Shown here piece after piece: positions 60,410-64,000 of a stretch of 64,000 nt of DNA. Made by a program: the position numbers and the translations under genes. Location of the stretch: NCBI RefSeq assembly GCF_004795105.1, contig NZ_SSBL01000001.1:780597-844596 (forward strand). Reading direction: 5' to 3'. This stretch comes from Streptomyces sp. A0642 (GTDB lineage Bacteria; Actinomycetota; Actinomycetes; Streptomycetales; Streptomycetaceae). Under the pieces are notes generated by a model. That model saw only the letters and a list, made by a program, of their open reading frames with translations, did no database searches and was not told the origin of the DNA. How positions within the stretch are numbered: the first letter of the stretch is position 1; every line of letters starts with the position of its first letter.

Positions 60410-61222
60410 TCAGGACCCGTCGAGGAGGCGCTCGCGCAGCCGGTCCCGGGTCTCCGGGGTGATCTTGAGGCCCTCGGCGAGGTAGCGCTCGGTGCCGCCC
60501 CAGGTCTCGTCGATCGTGGAGAAGGCGGCGGCGAGGTAGTCGCGTTCGGCGCCGAAGAGGGGATTGAGCAGTTCCATCACCTCGGCCGACATCCCGGCGG
60601 GCGAGGTGTCGCTGCGGCGGACCTTGTAGCGGCGGTGCGCGTCGTTGGACTTGAGGTAGTCGGCCTCAATGGCCTCGCGCTCGACGCCGACGGCGAGCAG
60701 GGACACCGCGATCGAGATACCCGCGCGGTCCTTGCCCGCGGCGCAGTGCATCAGGGCGGGCACGCTGTCCTCGGCCAGGGCGTGCAGCACCCGGCTGTGC
60801 TCGGCGGTGCGGTCCAGGATGATCCGCCGGTACGAAGCGACCATGCGGTGGGTCCCCTTGCCGTCGGCCAGGATGGACCGCAGTTCGCGCATGTCGCCGT
60901 CGCGGACCATGCGCCAGAACTCCGCGCCGTCCGCCGGGTCGCTGAGCGGGATGTTCACGTTGCGCACGCCCGGCAGTTCGATGTCCGGGCCGTCGAGCTT
61001 GTGGTCGGCCACGTTGCGGAAGTCGAAGACGGTGTGCAGGCCGAGACCGGCGAGGAAGGCGGCGTCCTCGGCCGTGGCGTGGGCCAGGTGACCGCTGCGG
61101 TAGAGCCGCCCGTACCGCACCCGGCGTCCGTCCGACGTGGGCAGGCCGCCGACGTCACGGAAATTGCGGACACCCGCCAGTTCGGGCTCCGTCGACGGGG
61201 TCTGCGGCACCTGCTGCGTCAC
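60410..61222 (-). CDS. Tyrosine-protein phosphatase (DSP-like, HCxxGKDR type)
   Basis: 270-aa phosphatase. The P-loop is HCAAGKDRAG, the H-C-x-x-G-K-D-R form shared by bacterial PTPs with dual activity on phosphotyrosine and phosphoinositides (MptpB-like). NFRDVGGLPTSDGRRVRYGRLYRSGHL is the N-terminal family signature. GTG 61222 has AGGAG five bases upstream; GTG 61228 overlaps that site. No signal peptide. Stands alone, convergent with the DUF6126 gene. Confidence 0.92.
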   Translation of the reverse strand: MTQQVPQTPSTEPELAGVRNFRDVGGLPTSDGRRVRYGRLYRSGHLAHATAEDAAFLAGLGLHTVFDFRNVADHKLDGPDIELPGVRNVNIPLSDPADGAEFWRMVRDGDMRELRSILADGKGTHRMVASYRRIILDRTAEHSRVLHALAEDSVPALMHCAAGKDRAGISIAVSLLAVGVEREAIEADYLKSNDAHRRYKVRRSDTSPAGMSAEVMELLNPLFGAERDYLAAAFSTIDETWGGTERYLAEGLKITPETRDRLRERLLDGS

Positions 61223-61637
61223 GGTCACTCCTGGGGGCTCTGCCGCCGGCGCGTGTCGCCCGCGGGTCCACTCTCGTGACGATACGACATTCGTTCCTCA
61301 GGCAATCATCTCTGGCCGCGCGTGCGCCGAGGGCCCGCGCGGCCCCTCCGTGCACCGGCGAAGGGGGCACCCGATCAAGTGGGATGTCCCGGCACGGTGG
61401 GGCGATGAGCGTGGCATGTCCGTATTGGGGCTTTTCATCGAACATGCCCCGCTTATGCGGGAGATGGGAGCCGGCGAAAGCCCTCTCGTGAGCGGGATCA
61501 TATCCGTGACGGTGTGTGGCGGCGGGCCCTCCGGGTATTCCGTGCACTGCGCGGAAAGCCAAGATCCGTAATCCACGGAGTGTGACCGGAATTCCTCGCC
61601 GAATTCCCGGCACGGAATCCCGCACGGAACCCGTGGC
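61223..61637. other. Non-coding region upstream of the phosphatase and c-di-AMP leader
   Basis: About 415 bp with lower GC than its flanks and no supported gene (a minus-strand frame at 61298-61576 has no domain or ribosome site). TTCCTCAGGCAA at 61294-61305 resembles the XRE-cupin half-sites but with shorter spacing. A small hairpin CCCGC-TTAT-GCGGG lies near 61448-61461. The phosphatase promoter must lie in the first 150 bp. Confidence 0.4.
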
Positions 61638-61667
61638 TTGTTTCCGCCGTCCCGGCTCGCTTAGGTT
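61638..61667 (+). promoter_or_regulatory. Candidate promoter of the LysM-M23 gene
   Basis: TTGTTT (61638-61643) and TAGGTT (61662-61667) with 18-bp spacing, directly upstream of the riboswitch. Predicted start at about 61674-61676. Confidence 0.5.
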
Positions 61668-61675
61668 CGCTGCAC

Positions 61676-61856
61676 TCCGGACGGACCGCCTAATCCTGCC
61701 GCCGCCCGGAATTCGCACCCACTTCACCGCGTGGCAGGAGCGGGGGAACCAGGTAAGCCGCCGACCGGGAATCCGGCCGGCTCGGGGTGAAGTCGCGCCA
61801 GTCGCGACCGGACATCTCCAGTCCGAACCCGACAGCTCACCTCGCAGGCGCCGGAG
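61676..61856 (+). ncRNA. ydaO-type cyclic di-AMP riboswitch
   Basis: The leader keeps the conserved blocks of the ydaO motif as I know them from Streptomyces rpf and LysM genes: CCTAATCCTGCCG, then CGGGGGAACCAGGTAAG, then CGGGGTGAAG, and a 3' CCGAACCCGACAGCTCACC followed by CGCAGGCG. In this family c-di-AMP binding turns expression off; the targets are cell-wall hydrolases and K+ or osmotic functions. Here it precedes a LysM-M23 peptidase, matching that theme. The end overlaps the ribosome site region (GGAGAGGGAA). Boundaries are approximate. Confidence 0.85.
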
Positions 61857-61868
61857 AGGGAATCCTTC

Positions 61869-62810
61869 ATGCCCATATCGGGTAAGCACCGCCGTCCCAA
61901 GTCCAGCACCATCGCCCGTGGCGTCGTCGCCGCGAGTGCCGGCGGAGCCGTCATCGCGCTTCCGCTGCTCGGCGCCACCGGTGCCCACGCCGCCGAGCAG
62001 GCGGCTCCGGCCACCTCGCAGTCGGTGTCCGCGCACACCACCCCGGCCGCGCCGGTCGCGAAGAAGCAGGCCGGCACCACGACCTACTCCGTGGTCTCCG
62101 GCGACTACCTCTCGAAGATCGCTGCCGAGCACAAGCTCAAGGGCGGCTGGGAGAAGCTGTACCAGGACAACCGCAAGGTCGTCGGCGACAACCCGAGCCT
62201 CATCTTCCCGGGCATGAAGCTGACCCTCGGCGGAAAGGCCTGGGGCCACGCCCCGGCCGCCTCCACGGGCTCCGCCACGCCGTCGAAGGCTCCGTCGAAG
62301 GCCCCGGTCAAGACCGAGACGAAGGCCTCCACGACCTCCGCCTCGACCTCCTCCGACGCCTCGTCGTCCGAGGAGGCCTCCACCCCGGCCGCCCAGAGCA
62401 ACGACTCGGGTTACGTCCACCCGGTCCCGGGCAACCACACCACCGCCTACCGCGCCTCCGGTTCCAACTGGTCCAGCGGCAGCCACACCGGCATCGACTT
62501 CCCCGTCTCCACCGGCACGAGCGTGAAGGCGATCACCTCCGGCACCGTCGTCACCGCGGGCTGGGGCGGCGCGTACGGCAACGAGGTCGTCATCAAGCAC
62601 GCCGACGGCCACTACTCGCAGTACGGCCACATGTCCTCGCTCTCCGTCTCGGCGGGCCAGACCGTGACCGCGGGGCAGCAGGTCGGCCTGTCCGGCGCCA
62701 CCGGCAACGCCACCGGCCCGCACCTTCACTTCGAGATCCGCACGGGCCCGGCGTACGGCTCGGACATCGACCCGATCGCCTACCTGGCCTCGCACGGCAT
62801 CAACGTCTGA
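61869..62810 (+). CDS. Secreted LysM-M23 peptidoglycan endopeptidase
   Basis: 313-aa exported cell-wall hydrolase. Signal peptide about 1-41 (RGVVAASAGGAVIALPLLGATGAHAA). LysM domain about 72-117 (TYSVVSGDYLSKIAAEHKL, W-E-K-L-Y-Q-D-N, PGMKLTL). A Ser/Thr/Ala/Lys linker of about 70 aa follows, then the M23 (lysostaphin-fold) domain about 190-313 with Zn ligands in HTGIDFP and HLHFEIR. It probably acts on cross-links during germination or growth. Controlled by the c-di-AMP riboswitch. A strong hairpin lies downstream. Confidence 0.95.
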   Translation: MPISGKHRRPKSSTIARGVVAASAGGAVIALPLLGATGAHAAEQAAPATSQSVSAHTTPAAPVAKKQAGTTTYSVVSGDYLSKIAAEHKLKGGWEKLYQDNRKVVGDNPSLIFPGMKLTLGGKAWGHAPAASTGSATPSKAPSKAPVKTETKASTTSASTSSDASSSEEASTPAAQSNDSGYVHPVPGNHTTAYRASGSNWSSGSHTGIDFPVSTGTSVKAITSGTVVTAGWGGAYGNEVVIKHADGHYSQYGHMSSLSVSAGQTVTAGQQVGLSGATGNATGPHLHFEIRTGPAYGSDIDPIAYLASHGINV

Positions 62811-62853
62811 TCAGGTCGGCACCGGTCCGGTGATCCGGATCCGGCCATGCAAA

Positions 62854-62885
62854 GAGGGGCGGTGCGCGGCGGCGCACCGCCCCTC
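62854..62885. terminator. 14-bp hairpin terminator after the LysM-M23 gene
   Basis: GAGGGGCGGTGCGC pairs perfectly with GCGCACCGCCCCTC around a 4-nt loop, 43 bp past the stop codon. Confidence 0.88.
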
Positions 62886-62945
62886 CGGCGTCGGGGGCCT
62901 TACGTGGCGCCGGCCGCGCTTATTCCCCCTTTACCGAAAACTGAC

Positions 62946-62968
62946 CGGGTGGTCTATCTCACCACCCG
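62946..62968. promoter_or_regulatory. Inverted repeat upstream of the SGNH hydrolase gene
   Basis: CGGGTGGT-CTATCTC-ACCACCCG, 8-bp perfect arms with a 7-bp centre, ends 55 bp before the GTG start. The sequence GTCAAC then TAGGTC (17-bp spacing, 62968-62996) just after it could be a promoter, so this may be an operator. Confidence 0.45.
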
Positions 62969-63023
62969 TCAACCCCGTATTACGGTCGCGTAGGTCACAT
63001 TCGGCGGTGCAGGATATGCCCTT

Positions 63024-63869
63024 GTGGCAGACGATTCGAACAACATCCAGCAGGGCGTCATCAACAGACAGGGCGCCATCGAGTCGTACGCGGCGATTGG
63101 CGACAGCTTCACCGAGGGAGTCGGTGACCCCGGCCCGAACGGAACCTTCGTCGGCTGGGCGGACCGGTTCGCGGTACTCCTCGCGGACCAGCTCCCGGCC
63201 CCCGAGGCCGCGACGGGCAGTCCGGACTCCGCTCACGGGAACTTCAGGTACGCCAATCTCGCCGTACGAGGACGCCTTCTCGACCAGATCGTCGCGGAGC
63301 AGGTGCCGCGCGCCAAAAGGCTCGCCCCCGATCTGGTGAGCTTCTGCGCCGGCGGCAACGACATCATCCGGCCGGGCTCCGACCCCGACGACGTGGCCGA
63401 GCGCTTCGAGCGCGCGGTCGCCGACCTGACCCGGTCGGTCGGCACCGTCATGGTCACCACCGGCTTCGACACCCGCGACGTTCCCGTGCTGCGCCATCTG
63501 CGCGGCAAGATCGCCACCTACACCGCCCATGTGCGGTCCATCGCCGACCGGTACGACTGCCCGGTCCTCGACCTCTGGTCCCTGCGCTCGGTCCAGGACC
63601 GGAGGGCCTGGGACAACGACCGGCTGCACCTGTCGCCCGAGGGCCACACCCGTGTCGCGCTGCGGGCCGCCCAGGTCCTCGGCCTCGACGTGCCGGCCGA
63701 CCCGGACCAGGTGTGGCCGCCGCAGGCACAGCGCGGAACGCTCGAAGTGCGGCGCGACGACATCCTCTGGGCTCGCGAGTACCTCGTGCCGTGGATCGGC
63801 CGACGGCTGCGCGGAGAGTCCTCGGGAGACCACGTGGCGCCCAAGCGGCCCGACCTGCTGCCGCTCTGA
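63024..63869 (+). CDS. SGNH/GDSL-family hydrolase
   Basis: 281-aa SGNH-fold esterase/lipase-like protein. Block I GDSFTEGVGD holds the catalytic Ser, the GGND of block III is present (CAGGNDII), and block V DRLHLSPEGH carries the Asp-His pair. There is no signal peptide, so it is probably cytoplasmic. The C-terminal 60 aa (VWPPQAQRGTLEVRRDDI...WIGRRLRG) are conserved in Streptomyces homologues, as I recall. GTG 63024. Substrate unknown. Confidence 0.92.
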   Translation: MADDSNNIQQGVINRQGAIESYAAIGDSFTEGVGDPGPNGTFVGWADRFAVLLADQLPAPEAATGSPDSAHGNFRYANLAVRGRLLDQIVAEQVPRAKRLAPDLVSFCAGGNDIIRPGSDPDDVAERFERAVADLTRSVGTVMVTTGFDTRDVPVLRHLRGKIATYTAHVRSIADRYDCPVLDLWSLRSVQDRRAWDNDRLHLSPEGHTRVALRAAQVLGLDVPADPDQVWPPQAQRGTLEVRRDDILWAREYLVPWIGRRLRGESSGDHVAPKRPDLLPL

Positions 63870-64000
63870 GCGGCCCGCCGGCGAAGACGTCGTACAGGGG
63901 CAGCGTCTCCAGATGTACATAGCCGATGTGACAGTCACAGACGGCGAGCGGGCAGGCCCGCGGCCCCAACGCCGCGCGGTAGCTGCCGTCGTAGAGGTTG
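63454..64000 (-). CDS. C-terminal end of a possible radical SAM protein (STM4011-like), partial
   Basis: The minus-strand frame entering from the window edge reads NLYDGSYRAALGPRACPLAV, then CDCHIGYVHLETLPLYDVFAGG down to about 63869. The C-x4-C-D-C-H-I-G-Y-V-H pattern resembles the C-terminus of STM4011-family radical SAM proteins, a tentative match. Beyond about 63869 the frame has no stop until 63454 and runs antisense through the SGNH gene with Arg/Gly/Ala-rich noise. So either the natural stop has been lost or the true end is near 63870 after a frameshift. The start lies outside the window. Confidence 0.45.
   Translation of the reverse strand, partial: NLYDGSYRAALGPRACPLAVCDCHIGYVHLETLPLYDVFAGGPLRAAAGRAAWAPRGLPRTLRAAVGRSTARGTREPRGCRRAALRAFRAVPAAATPGPGRPARRGRGPGRPAARHGCGPRATGAAGRCPRPSGPGPSAGTRGRGPGSRTGRRWTAHGRCRWRSCRADGAARERRGCRSRW

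Noticed and set aside
61298..61576. 92-codon minus-strand frame upstream of the c-di-AMP leader
   Set aside because: No domain, no ribosome site, atypical codon use; treated as non-coding.

Overview
This is a stretch of Streptomyces-type chromosome. The signs are: very high GC with strong GC3 bias, an SsgA-like sporulation protein, a SLAC-type small laccase, an XRE-cupin/DUF6126 pair, an 'SCO6745 family' protein, and a full actinobacterial hopanoid cluster. From memory, gene order resembles the S. coelicolor SCO6710s-SCO6770s region; no alignment was run. I found no insertion sequence, prophage, CRISPR array or tRNA, so most of it looks like conserved chromosome with local loss and duplication.

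Layout. 0.4-4.5 kb: SsgA-like protein, secreted BNR-repeat protein, YciI, endonuclease V, ROK repressor. 4.7-12.8 kb: a secreted group made of a cupredoxin/beta-repeat protein, divergent from a Tat-exported two-domain laccase and a 1345-residue ThuA/discoidin/sugar-dehydrogenase/PKD/DUF1080 protein. The first and last share a C-terminal domain of about 80 residues. 13-21.2 kb: small membrane protein, saccharopine dehydrogenase-like reductase, a four-gene beta-oxidation operon behind a palindromic operator, and a MerR regulator. 21.3-24.3 kb: remnant of a macrodomain gene, TetR, and two divergent MpaB/DUF2236 genes, one with a TTA (bldA) codon. 24.5-36.9 kb: LacI/BCCT transporter, ABC-F ATPase, Tex, SCO6745-family protein, GlxA-type regulator, DJ-1 protein, crotonase-fold protein, HdeD protein, RsbW-like ATPase.

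36.9-47.3 kb: idi, a CDF exporter and galE on the minus strand, then a tightly coupled plus-strand set: CTG-started CDP-alcohol phosphotransferase/DUF5941, nucleotidyltransferase, glycerol-1-phosphate dehydrogenase-like enzyme, second CDP-alcohol phosphotransferase-like protein, GT2 and a TagGH-like ABC exporter. I infer that it makes and exports a polyol-phosphate or glycan-modified envelope product. 47.6-59.5 kb: hopanoid operon (hpnC, hpnD, small ORF, hpnE, polyprenyl synthase, shc, hpnG, hpnH, dxs, aminotransferase), with MEP-pathway supply by dxs and nearby idi. 59.5-64 kb: XRE-cupin regulator with twin palindromes, DUF6126 protein, tyrosine phosphatase, a LysM-M23 peptidase behind a ydaO-type c-di-AMP riboswitch, an SGNH hydrolase, and the end of a possible radical-SAM gene cut by the window edge.

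The best candidates for little-described biology are the copper/sugar-oxidation secreted group at 4.7-12.8 kb and the polyol-phosphate cluster at 40.2-47.2 kb.
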